Assembly (NCBI GenBank): GCA_038206395.1
Contig: JBBRAX010000017.1
Span: forward strand, 1-64,000
DNA: 64,000 bases
Direction of reading: 5' to 3'
From: JAGSPQ01 sp038206395
GTDB taxonomy: Bacteria; Myxococcota; Myxococcia; Myxococcales; Myxococcaceae
Part shown: piece by piece, positions 41,930 to 49,981 of the stretch
How positions within the stretch are numbered: position 1 is the stretch's first letter
How the letters are laid out: every line of letters begins with the position of its first letter
Position numbers and translations under genes: made by a program
Notes under the pieces: model-generated
What the model saw: only the letters and a program-made list of their open reading frames with translations
Told to the model about the DNA's origin: nothing
Databases searched by the model: none

Positions 41930-42002
41930 TTCGATCGAATTCGATCGAAAGTTTCGACGGCATCGGCCCGCCGTTCAGGCGATTCGATCGAATTCGATCG
42001 AA
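41930..42002. promoter_or_regulatory. Two 20-bp palindromes (four TTCGATCGAA boxes), candidate TetR operators
   Basis: The 20-mer TTCGATCGAATTCGATCGAA occurs twice, at 41930-41949 and 41983-42002. Each is a perfect palindrome made of two tandem palindromic 10-mers. The 53-bp offset is close to five helical turns, so both copies face the same side of DNA. Including flanks, 41926-41949 and 41983-42006 form a perfect 24-bp inverted repeat. The array lies in the 350-bp non-coding stretch 41804-42153, upstream of the TetR gene, which suits autoregulation. I see no other gene or RNA in that stretch. Confidence 0.75.
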
Positions 42003-42153
42003 TGGGTGCGAGGTCGCCGCCGCCCAGGGGATTCCAGTTTTGGAGCGGCCGGATCAAGTCGAGGTGAGGTCGAAGGCCAGGTCGAGAACCGCGAAGCCGT
42101 GCCCGCGCGTTCATGCGAACGGCTCGTCGGCCTCCACCCCGCCGCTCTTCGAG

Positions 42154-42477
42154 CTACTTCCCGCAGACGGAGGACGAGCAGTTCCCCGAGGCGCACTCGC
42201 CATTGAAGGAGCACGCCTCACCGAACCCCAGCGGGCTGCCCAGCAGCTTCGGCTTGCAGAGGTTGAACGAGCAGTTGGCTGACGCGCACTCGACGTTGAG
42301 CGTGCACTTCGAGCCGTTGCCGAGGTTCAGCGCGTTGCCCTTCGCGGTACAGACGCCGAACGAACAGTTGCCCGAAGCGCAGTCGGTGCCGAACGTGCAC
42401 GGCTCACCGTTGGCGAGCTCTTTTCCGGCCCACGCGAGGCCCGCCGCCAGCACTGCTGCGAGGAAGAAGGTCTTCAT
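42154..42477 (-). CDS. Exported Cys-repeat protein
   Basis: A 107-residue exported protein: MKTFFLAAVLAAGLAWA is a signal peptide. The mature part is three repeats of about 25 residues, each with the pattern C-x5-C-A-S-x-N-C-S-x3-C (CTFGTDCASGNCSFGVC, CTLNVECASANCSFNLC, CSFNGECASGNCSSSVC). Such Dickkopf-like Cys modules are frequent in myxobacterial surface proteins; here they stand alone. It overlaps the sirtuin gene by 4 nt and is the last gene of the isoamylase-sirtuin operon. The function is unknown. Confidence 0.78.
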   Translation of the reverse strand: MKTFFLAAVLAAGLAWAGKELANGEPCTFGTDCASGNCSFGVCTAKGNALNLGNGSKCTLNVECASANCSFNLCKPKLLGSPLGFGEACSFNGECASGNCSSSVCGK

Positions 42478-43274
42478 CTGTCGGTCACCTCGACGCCCAG
42501 CCGCGCGCACACCTCGACCAGTGCCACTTCCGAGCCAGCAGCGATGCCTTGAACGCCGCGCAGCGGTGAGGCGATCGGGTCGATCGAGAACATCGGGGTG
42601 TGACGATCTTGCGCGGAGTCGTAGACGAGCTGCGTGACGCCGACGGAGTGCGAGGTGCCGGCAAAAATCACCAGCTCCGCCGACGCCGCGGCCGCGAGGA
42701 CGCGGGGCCATTGATAGTCGTCATGGCCGTTGTAGTACTCGTCGAACCAGAGCACGTGCTGGCGCAACAGCCCGCCGCACTCCGGGCACTTCGGCACGTT
42801 GGCGTCGATGGGGTTGGCAAGAAACGCCGAGACGTCGACGTCCGCGCGCGCGATCGAGCCATGCGGCGCGGCGAACCGGCAGCCGTCGTTCGAGCACCGA
42901 ACGCGATCCGCGCTGCCATGCACCTTCACCAACTGCTGGCTTCCCGCGCGTTCGTGAAGGGGGTCGATGTTCTGGGTGACGAGAAGAAACTGAAGCCCGC
43001 GCCACTTCTCGAGCGCGACGAGGGCACGGTGGCCAGCGTTGGGCTTCGCAGCGAGCACCTTCGCAAAGCGCTGCAGATACCAGGACCACGAGCCTGCGGG
43101 CTCGTGGCAGAAGTAGCGGTGGGTGCCGAGCTCGGTGACGTCGCGCGCCCAGACGGCTCCGGGATCTTTTCCGCGGAAGGTGGGAATACCGCTGGCGAGG
43201 CTCACCCCGGCGCCGGTGACCACCAGCACCAGGCCTTTGGTGTGGGTCAGGGCGTCGGCGAGCGCGTCGATCAC
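42474..43274 (-). CDS. Sir2-family NAD-dependent protein deacylase
   Basis: A 266-residue sirtuin. NAD-binding motifs are TGAGVSLASGIPTFRG and TQNIDPLHERAG, the catalytic His is in VKVHGSADRV, and the zinc ligands are CSNDGC and CPECGG. It would remove acyl groups from lysines using NAD. The start is a GTG overlapping the isoamylase stop (GTGA), and the stop overlaps the Cys-repeat gene, so a cytoplasmic deacylase is co-translated between two exported proteins. Its substrate cannot be told; regulation of carbohydrate enzymes is a guess. Confidence 0.9.
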   Translation of the reverse strand: MIDALADALTHTKGLVLVVTGAGVSLASGIPTFRGKDPGAVWARDVTELGTHRYFCHEPAGSWSWYLQRFAKVLAAKPNAGHRALVALEKWRGLQFLLVTQNIDPLHERAGSQQLVKVHGSADRVRCSNDGCRFAAPHGSIARADVDVSAFLANPIDANVPKCPECGGLLRQHVLWFDEYYNGHDDYQWPRVLAAAASAELVIFAGTSHSVGVTQLVYDSAQDRHTPMFSIDPIASPLRGVQGIAAGSEVALVEVCARLGVEVTDR

Positions 43275-45703
43275 TTCGCTTCGAGCACCACGATGCTGCG
43301 GGTCGGCACGCCGTACTTCGCATCCAGAATCGCCACCGGCGCGCCGAGGCTGATGTTCGCGCTGAGCCGCTTGTCGAGGCCCTGCGCAGTGAGCGTCGCC
43401 GGAAGGTCGAAGTACTGCTGCGTGTCGAGCAGCCGCTTCCAGGTGCGGCCCGCGGGAAGCGTGAACTCGACGTCGCTGCCTTCCATGTTGATCAGGATCG
43501 CGAGCTCGGGGCCCTTCGTGGCGTCGTGGTAGTGAATCATCACCGCCTTGCCCCCCCAGTTCACGGCGTCGGTGTTGGCGGGGCTCTTCCAAGAGAAGGG
43601 CGCCGACTTGCCGTACTCATCGGGAGACAGCGCGTACGCGTGGTCTTTGCGGAACTGGATCAGCTGGCGCACGAAGTCGCGCATGCGGTGGCGTTCGTCG
43701 TTCGCTTCCCACACGCCCCAATCGAACCAGTTGAACTCGTTGTCGGCGCGCGTCGAGTAGGCGTTGTTGTTGCCCAGCTGGGTGCGCATCCACTCGTCGC
43801 CTCCGTTGATCATCGGAGTGCCGTGCGAAATCATCATCGAGACGAAGGCGTTGCGCATGTTCTGCCGCTTCATCGCTTCCTGCGCCTGGCCCCAGTCGCG
43901 ACTGCGGTTGTTGCTCTCGCCGGAATCGCGATCGCAGAACGGGCTGAAGGGCTGCTCACAGCACACCGGGTTCAGCGGGCCACATTTGTTCTGCTTCTGG
44001 TTGTACGAGAACAGGTCGTACATCGTGAAGCCGTCGTGAATCGTGACGAAGTTCACCGAGTGGTATGGCCGCCGCCCATTCCACGAGTACCAGTCGAAGC
44101 TGCCGGTAAGAAAGAAGCCGCCGTCTTTCACTTCCGTGCTGTTGAGCTTGAAGTTGTCGTCGTTGATGAACGCGCGCCACCAGTCGCGGAATCGCCCGTT
44201 CCACTCGTACCAGCCGGTACCGGGCTTGCTGCTCGCGTTGGGGAAGCTGCCGACACGCACGCCACCAAAGCTCTGGGCCGCTGGCGGCATGCCCTGGTTC
44301 GTGTAGCTGCCTGCCGCCCACGGCTCGGCGATGATGCGGGTGTTCAGCTTCTGCAGCACCGGATCGTCGATCACGTCCTGCAGCACCGTGTTCTTCGGGT
44401 CGTCCCAGGTGTTGTAGTCGAGGTCCTTCTCGCCCAGCACCGGCGCGAGATCGAAGCGGAAGCCGTCGACGTGCATCTCGGTCGCCCAATACCGCAGCGA
44501 GTCGAGGATCAGCCGGCGCATCGGGCGGTGGTTGCAGCGCGTCTCGTTGCCGACGCCCGTGTTGTTCCAGTACGTCTGCTTGTCGGGTGAGAGCGCGTAA
44601 TACGCCTGGTTGTCGAGGCCGCGGTAGCTGTAGAGGCCGGCGACTTCCTTCGGGTCGAAGTTCACCAACTGCGCGTCGAGCGACGGGTCGGGCGAGACGT
44701 CGAACTCGATCTTGTTGCGCCAGAAGCCGCCTTCACCGGTGTGGTTGTAGACGACGTCGAGGATGACCTCGATGTTCCGCTTGTGCAGCTCGTCGACCAT
44801 GAACTTGAACTCGTCGATCACCTGCTCGTACCGGGTGCGTGACGCGTAGGTCAGCTCGGGCGCGAAAAAACTCAGTGTCTGGTAGCCCCAGTACCCGCCG
44901 TCCAGCGGCTTCTCGAACGGAGGAATCAGCTCGACCGCGGTGATGCCGAGATCCTTGAAGTAGTCCGCTTTTTCGGCGAGCCCGCGGAAGGTGCCGGGGT
45001 GCAGCACTCCCGACGCGGGGCTGGCGGTGAAGCCCTTGGGGTGGACCTCGTATAGGATCATGTCCGACCACTTGTGGCCGGCCCAGTTCTCGTCTTCGCG
45101 GTTGGTGCGGTACTTCGCTTCGCCTTCCGACCAGACGTACTTCGACTTCACCACCACCGACTTCGAGGCGGCGGCGTAGGTGACTTCGGTGCGGCGCGGG
45201 CCCGACGCGAGGTTGCCCTTCGACCAGTCGTGATCGCGGTGGAGCGCCTTTGCATACGGGTCGAACAGCAGCTTGTTCGGGTTGAAGCGGTTGCCGTCGG
45301 CGTCGACGTCGCTGATGAAGCCCTTGATCGAGCCCGGATACCACGCAGGGTCGTACTTCCAGTTTCCGCCCCACGCGATGTAGCCGTAGTGCTGGCCGAG
45401 CCCGACGCCCTCGATGAACAGGTTCCAGACGTCGCCGAACCGCTGCATCGGGAACTGGCGCGTGGGAAAATTCGACTCGGGGTCGTCGAACAGCAGGATC
45501 TCGATCCGTTCAGCGTGCTCGGAATAGACCGAGAAGTTGATGCCCTTGTCGACGAGCGTCGGCCCGAGCGTGTCGAGGTTCTCGATCGCCGCCGCGTCGA
45601 TCGACGGGGCTTTTGACTCGGTGTGGTACAGCCGCGCGTACTCCCCTCCCTGAGGGCAGGACGTCAGCACGAAGAGGCAGAAGATGACGGGCAGGCGGCG
45701 CAC
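43271..45703 (-). CDS. Secreted isoamylase-type glycogen debranching lipoprotein (GH13)
   Basis: An 810-residue lipoprotein, MRRLPVIFCLFVLTSC with lipobox Cys 16. An N-terminal CBM48-like domain (GINFSVYSEHAERIEILLFD) precedes the GH13 barrel. The motifs are LDVVYNHTGEGG, VDGFRFDLAPVLG (nucleophile Asp, about 414), IIAEPWAAG (acid Glu, about 459) and VTIHDGFTM (about 555). Cysteine pairs such as CGPLNPVCCE recall the extracellular Pseudomonas isoamylase. It should cut alpha-1,6 branches of glycogen or amylopectin outside the cytoplasm, as opposed to intracellular GlgX. Divergent from the sugar ABC transporter, which could import the linear products. Confidence 0.88.
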   Translation of the reverse strand: MRRLPVIFCLFVLTSCPQGGEYARLYHTESKAPSIDAAAIENLDTLGPTLVDKGINFSVYSEHAERIEILLFDDPESNFPTRQFPMQRFGDVWNLFIEGVGLGQHYGYIAWGGNWKYDPAWYPGSIKGFISDVDADGNRFNPNKLLFDPYAKALHRDHDWSKGNLASGPRRTEVTYAAASKSVVVKSKYVWSEGEAKYRTNREDENWAGHKWSDMILYEVHPKGFTASPASGVLHPGTFRGLAEKADYFKDLGITAVELIPPFEKPLDGGYWGYQTLSFFAPELTYASRTRYEQVIDEFKFMVDELHKRNIEVILDVVYNHTGEGGFWRNKIEFDVSPDPSLDAQLVNFDPKEVAGLYSYRGLDNQAYYALSPDKQTYWNNTGVGNETRCNHRPMRRLILDSLRYWATEMHVDGFRFDLAPVLGEKDLDYNTWDDPKNTVLQDVIDDPVLQKLNTRIIAEPWAAGSYTNQGMPPAAQSFGGVRVGSFPNASSKPGTGWYEWNGRFRDWWRAFINDDNFKLNSTEVKDGGFFLTGSFDWYSWNGRRPYHSVNFVTIHDGFTMYDLFSYNQKQNKCGPLNPVCCEQPFSPFCDRDSGESNNRSRDWGQAQEAMKRQNMRNAFVSMMISHGTPMINGGDEWMRTQLGNNNAYSTRADNEFNWFDWGVWEANDERHRMRDFVRQLIQFRKDHAYALSPDEYGKSAPFSWKSPANTDAVNWGGKAVMIHYHDATKGPELAILINMEGSDVEFTLPAGRTWKRLLDTQQYFDLPATLTAQGLDKRLSANISLGAPVAILDAKYGVPTRSIVVLEAK

Positions 45704-45773
45704 GGGTTGCTCTTAAGCCAGCTGGTGGCGGTGAGGGTAGGCCCCGGGCTTCGCGCGTGGTAGGGGACGCCCG

Positions 45774-46820
45774 GTGTCGGCCGTCAAGCTCGCGGGAATC
45801 CGGAAGTCGTTTGGCGACAACGAGATCGTCAAAGGCGTCGATCTCGAGGTCCAGCCCGGCGAGTTCCTGGTCATGGTCGGGCCTTCGGGCTGCGGCAAGA
45901 CGACGCTGCTGCGGCTGATCGCAGGCCTCGAGCAGTGCGACGCAGGCGAGATCTCGTTCGACGGGAAGCGGGTCAACGAGGTGCCTCCGCGAGATCGCGA
46001 TGTGGGCATGGTGTTTCAGAGCTACGCGCTCTACCCGCACCTCACCGTACGCGAGAACCTCGCCTTCGGATTGATGCTGCGCAAAGTGCCGCCGGCCGAG
46101 ATCACGCAGCGGGTGAACGAGGCAGCGGCGCAGCTCGAGCTGTCGGCCCTGCTGGATCGCAAGCCGAAGGCATTGTCGGGTGGGCAACGGCAGCGGGTCG
46201 CGATGGGCCGGGTGATCGTGCGCCGCCCGAAGCTGTTTCTTTTCGACGAGCCGCTGAGCAACCTCGACACCTCGCTGCGCGTCGCCATGCGCGGCGAGCT
46301 CGCGCGCCTTCACCGCAAGCTCGGAGTGACGATGCTCTACGTCACCCATGACCAGGTCGAAGCGATGACGCTCGCGACGCGCGTGGCCGTGTTCAACCAG
46401 GGGGTGCTGCAGCAGCTGGGGCCTCCGCTCGAGCTGTACCACCGGCCGACGAATCGCTTCGTCGCGACGTTTCTCGGCTCGCCGTCGATGAACCTGTTCG
46501 CCGCGCGGCGCGAAGGCGAGCTGTTGAAAGGCGCGGGCTTCGAGCTGCCGGCTCCGGCGGAAGCGGCGGGCGAGCTGCTGGTCGGGTTGCGCCCGCAGGA
46601 TCTTCGCGTCGGCAACGAAGGTCCCTTTGCCGGTGAGGTGGAAGCGGTCGAACGCCTCGGCTTCGACGGGTTCGCGTTCTTGAAGACCGCGGCCGGGCCG
46701 ATGGTGGCGCGGTTCGAAGGCCTGGTCGACGTGGGCCAGGTGGTGAAGGTGCAGCCGGTGGGCGATGTGACCCACCTCTTTTCCGCGGACGGCGCGAAGG
46801 CGCTGCGGCACCCGCCGTGA
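45774..46820 (+). CDS. Sugar ABC transporter ATP-binding protein (MalK/UgpC type)
   Basis: A 348-residue ATPase of a type I sugar importer. Walker A is GPSGCGKTTLLR, the Q-loop FQSYALYPH, the signature LSGGQRQRVAMGR, Walker B LFLFDEPLSNLD and the H-loop YVTHDQVEAM. The C-terminal 110 residues form the regulatory OB-fold domain seen in MalK (LLVGLRPQDLRV). The GTG start is preceded by GGGGA. It overlaps the fused binding protein-permease gene by 4 nt. The substrate is probably maltodextrin, judged from the divergent isoamylase and the family, but other sugars are possible. Confidence 0.9.
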   Translation: MSAVKLAGIRKSFGDNEIVKGVDLEVQPGEFLVMVGPSGCGKTTLLRLIAGLEQCDAGEISFDGKRVNEVPPRDRDVGMVFQSYALYPHLTVRENLAFGLMLRKVPPAEITQRVNEAAAQLELSALLDRKPKALSGGQRQRVAMGRVIVRRPKLFLFDEPLSNLDTSLRVAMRGELARLHRKLGVTMLYVTHDQVEAMTLATRVAVFNQGVLQQLGPPLELYHRPTNRFVATFLGSPSMNLFAARREGELLKGAGFELPAPAEAAGELLVGLRPQDLRVGNEGPFAGEVEAVERLGFDGFAFLKTAAGPMVARFEGLVDVGQVVKVQPVGDVTHLFSADGAKALRHPP

Positions 46821-48961
46821 AAGGGCTGCTGCTCTGTCTGCTGGCGACCTCAGCGAGCGCGGCGCCGCTGAAGCTGTGGCACGCCTACCGGGGCGGCGAA
46901 GAGCAGGCGCTGCTGCAGCTGTCGAAAGAGTTCACCGCGAAGACGGGGCAGGAAGTCGAGCTGCTCGCGGTGCCCTACGACGCGTTCAGCTCGAAGATCA
47001 CCAGCGCGATTCCGCACGACGCGGGCCCTGACGTCTTCATCTTTGCGCACGAACGGTTGCGCCAGTTCGTTCGCCTCGGCGTGGTCTCCCCTTCCCTGCT
47101 CGGGCAGAGCACCGACTACCTGCAGCCGGCGATCGATGCGCTCGCGGTCGACGGCTCGCACTACGGGTGGCCGCTGTCGCTCAAGTGCCTGGCGCTCTTC
47201 TACAACCAGAAGCTCATCACCGAAGTCCCGGCCGACACGAAGGCGATGCTCGCGCTGTTGCCGGGCTTGTCGAACGCGGCCGAGAACCGGTTCGGGCTGG
47301 CGTACGAGTCGGGCGACTTCTACTTCCACGCGCCGATCTACTTCGGGTTCGGCGGGCAGCTGTTCGGACCTGACGGCAAGTCGCAGCTGAACACGCTGCA
47401 GATGACGGACTCGCTGCGGTTCATCCGCACGATTCAGGACAACCGGTGGATGCCGCAGGAAGCCTCGGGCGCGCTGGTGAAGTCACTCTTCAACGACGGG
47501 CGCGCGGCGATGGTGATCAGCGGCCCGTGGTTCGCGGGAGAGATCGAGAAGGACGTCGCGTATGGAATCGCGCCGCTGCCGACGGTGAGCGAGACGGGAA
47601 TTCCGATGCGGCCATTTCTCGGCGTCGAAGCGGCCTTCGTGTCGTCGAAGTCGAAGCAGCAGCAACAAGCGCAGGCGTTCGCGAAGTTTCTGTCGGAAGC
47701 GCCCGCCGCGGTGGTGCGCGCGACGTTGGGCCGGCAGATTCCCGCGGCGATCGGCGCCTATGAAGATCCGTCGGTGCAGAACGACGTCGTCATCTCTTCC
47801 TTTCGCAAGGCGGCGCTGCAGGCGGTGCCGACGCCCAATACGCTCGAGATGACGAAGGTGTGGGAGCCGATGAAGCTCTCACTGCGAGCGGTGCTGCAGG
47901 GGCTCGCTGCGCCGGAAGAAGGCGGGGCGCTGGCAGAACGCAGGTACCGGGCGTTGCACCGCGAGGCGCCTGAAGATGCGTCGCCAGTTCCGTATGTGGC
48001 GGCGTTGGTGGCGTCGGCGCTGTTCGGCGGCGGCGTGTTGTGGCGGCGGCGGCCGCGCGTGACCTTTGGTCGCGCGTACCCGGAGGCGGCGAGGGGGTTG
48101 GTGTACGTCGCTCCGGCGGCGGCGGGGTTGTTGGTGCTGGTGGTGATTCCCTTCGCGGTGGGGATTTCGCTGTCGTTGTTCCACCACGACGCGGGCAACT
48201 ACCGGTTCGTCGGGCTCGCCAACTTCATCGACATTCTCGCGTCGCGTGGGTACTCGATCACCGAGCCGCTCTCTTTCTATTTCACGCTGGTCGTCACCCT
48301 GTTGTGGACGGCGGCGAACGTGGTGCTGCACGTCACCGTCGGGCTGACGTTGGCGATGCTGCTGAAGTCGCCGCTGCTGAGGCTGCGCGGGCTCTTCCGG
48401 GTGTTGTTGATCGTGCCGTGGGCGGTGCCGAACTACATCACCGCGCTGATGTGGAAGGGCATGTTCCACCGCCAGTTCGGAGCGGTGAACGCCCTGCTCG
48501 ACGCCCTCGGCATCGAGCCGATCAGCTGGTTCACGCACTTCGCGACGTCGTTCGCGGCGAACGTGATCACGAACACCTGGCTGGGCTTCCCTTTCATGAT
48601 GGTCGTCTCGCTGGGGGCGCTGCAGTCGATTCCGCAGGACCTCTACGAAGCGGCCGAGGTCGACGGCGCGTCGAAGTGGACCCAGTTCCGGCACATCACC
48701 CTGCCCTTGCTGCGCCCCGCGCTGCTGCCCGCGATCATTCTGGGCAGCGTGTGGACGTTCAACATGTTCAACGTCATCTACCTGGTCTCGGGCGGCGAGC
48801 CGGGCGGAGCGACCGACATTCTCGTCAGTGAAGCCTTCCGTTGGGCCTTCCAGCGCAACGAGCAGTACGGGTTCGCGGCGGCGTACTCGGTGTTGATCTT
48901 CTTCGTGTTGCTCGGCTGGTCGTCGATCACAAGGCGGCTGTCACGCGAGGAGCCGGCATGA
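46817..48961 (+). CDS. Fused periplasmic binding protein-MalF-like permease
   Basis: A 714-residue fusion. Residues 1-15 are a signal-like hydrophobic segment; 16-385 are an extracellular solute-binding protein (LKLWHAYRGGEEQALLQL, DVFIFAHERLRQFV, WPLSLKCLALFYN, VISGPWFAGEIEK). A transmembrane helix (about 398-412) and Arg-rich loop then lead to a MalF-like permease with six or so helices (about 425-710). This ends with the EAA loop EAAEVDGASKWTQFRHITLP. The binding domain is thus tethered to the translocation pore, one copy per transporter. The frame is uninterrupted, with no sign of an assembly error. No free binding protein gene is in the cluster. Confidence 0.88.
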   Translation: MKGLLLCLLATSASAAPLKLWHAYRGGEEQALLQLSKEFTAKTGQEVELLAVPYDAFSSKITSAIPHDAGPDVFIFAHERLRQFVRLGVVSPSLLGQSTDYLQPAIDALAVDGSHYGWPLSLKCLALFYNQKLITEVPADTKAMLALLPGLSNAAENRFGLAYESGDFYFHAPIYFGFGGQLFGPDGKSQLNTLQMTDSLRFIRTIQDNRWMPQEASGALVKSLFNDGRAAMVISGPWFAGEIEKDVAYGIAPLPTVSETGIPMRPFLGVEAAFVSSKSKQQQQAQAFAKFLSEAPAAVVRATLGRQIPAAIGAYEDPSVQNDVVISSFRKAALQAVPTPNTLEMTKVWEPMKLSLRAVLQGLAAPEEGGALAERRYRALHREAPEDASPVPYVAALVASALFGGGVLWRRRPRVTFGRAYPEAARGLVYVAPAAAGLLVLVVIPFAVGISLSLFHHDAGNYRFVGLANFIDILASRGYSITEPLSFYFTLVVTLLWTAANVVLHVTVGLTLAMLLKSPLLRLRGLFRVLLIVPWAVPNYITALMWKGMFHRQFGAVNALLDALGIEPISWFTHFATSFAANVITNTWLGFPFMMVVSLGALQSIPQDLYEAAEVDGASKWTQFRHITLPLLRPALLPAIILGSVWTFNMFNVIYLVSGGEPGGATDILVSEAFRWAFQRNEQYGFAAAYSVLIFFVLLGWSSITRRLSREEPA

Positions 48962-49806
48962 AGGGCGCGTCGAAGCTGCAGATCATCGCGCTGCACGTGG
49001 GGCTGACGATCGTCTGCTTCCTCACGCTGTACCCCGTGCTGTGGGTGGTGAAGATGGCGCTGTCGCCGACGCAGGCGCTGTCGCTGACCATCAGCCCCAT
49101 TCCGGAATCGGTGACGCTCGATCATTTCCGCGAGGTGCTCGCGTCTTTCGACGCGCAGGGCCGCTGGCTGTTCGGCCGGCAGCTGCTGTCGTCGCTGGTG
49201 GTCTCGGGGGCGACGACGGTTGTCGGCCTCGGCCTGGCGGTCACTGCGGCGTACGCGCTGTCGCGGTTTCGCTTCCCCGGGAAGCAGCTCGGCATGCAGG
49301 CGCTGTTGGTGACGCAGATGTTCCCGGCGACGTTGATGCTCGTGCCGCTGTACTCGCTGTTGCAGACGCTGCACCTGCTCGACAGCCTCTCGGGGCTGGT
49401 GCTGGTGTACGCCACCTCGTCGCTGCCGTTCTGCGTCTGGATGTTGAAGGGCTACTTCGACACGCTGCCGAAGGAGCTCGAAGAGGCGGCGATCATGGAC
49501 GGCGCGACGCCCTTCCAGGTGTTCTGGCGCGTCGTGTTGCCGCTGGCCCGCCCGGCGCTGGCGGTGACGGCGCTGTTCTCTTTCATGACCGCGTGGAACG
49601 AGTTCATCCTCGCGGCGACGCTGCTGAATGACGCGTCGCTGTTCACGCTGCCGGTCGCCCTGCAGCGGTACGTCGGCGAGTACAAGGTCGAATGGGGCCA
49701 CTTCGCGGCTGGCGCGCTGGTGGTGTCGGCGCCAGTGATGGCGCTGTTCTTTGCCCTGCAGAAGCACCTGGTCGGTGGGCTCACCGCGGGCGGCGTGAAG
49801 GGCTGA
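48958..49806 (+). CDS. Sugar ABC transporter permease (MalG-like)
   Basis: A 282-residue inner-membrane permease with six helices (LHVGLTIVCFLTLYPVLWVV at the N-terminus) and the EAA motif EEAAIMDGATPFQVFWRVVL. It is the second pore subunit beside the fused MalEF-like protein, and its ATG overlaps that stop by 4 nt. It has the MalG-type short form without extra N-terminal domain. It completes the three-gene transporter of ATPase, fused binding protein-permease and permease. Confidence 0.9.
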   Translation: MKGASKLQIIALHVGLTIVCFLTLYPVLWVVKMALSPTQALSLTISPIPESVTLDHFREVLASFDAQGRWLFGRQLLSSLVVSGATTVVGLGLAVTAAYALSRFRFPGKQLGMQALLVTQMFPATLMLVPLYSLLQTLHLLDSLSGLVLVYATSSLPFCVWMLKGYFDTLPKELEEAAIMDGATPFQVFWRVVLPLARPALAVTALFSFMTAWNEFILAATLLNDASLFTLPVALQRYVGEYKVEWGHFAAGALVVSAPVMALFFALQKHLVGGLTAGGVKG

Positions 49807-49981
49807 AGCGGCTGCTCGAGCGGACCGCGATCCGAAGCTCCTCTCGCAGAGAGAACAACTCCGGCGGCGAGGCGATTCGGGGCGGCAAGGCGCACGTGGC
49901 CATTGTGGCCGGACGTTTTGTCCCACGCAGAAGGGCCCCGCTGGGCGAATGGGGGGCACAGGCGATGCACACCCACCCCGC

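Noticed and set aside
46817..48961. The binding protein-permease fusion as an assembly artefact
   Set aside because: The frame runs without break through a plausible tether helix and basic loop, and neither half lacks its expected ends, so a true fusion is the simpler reading.
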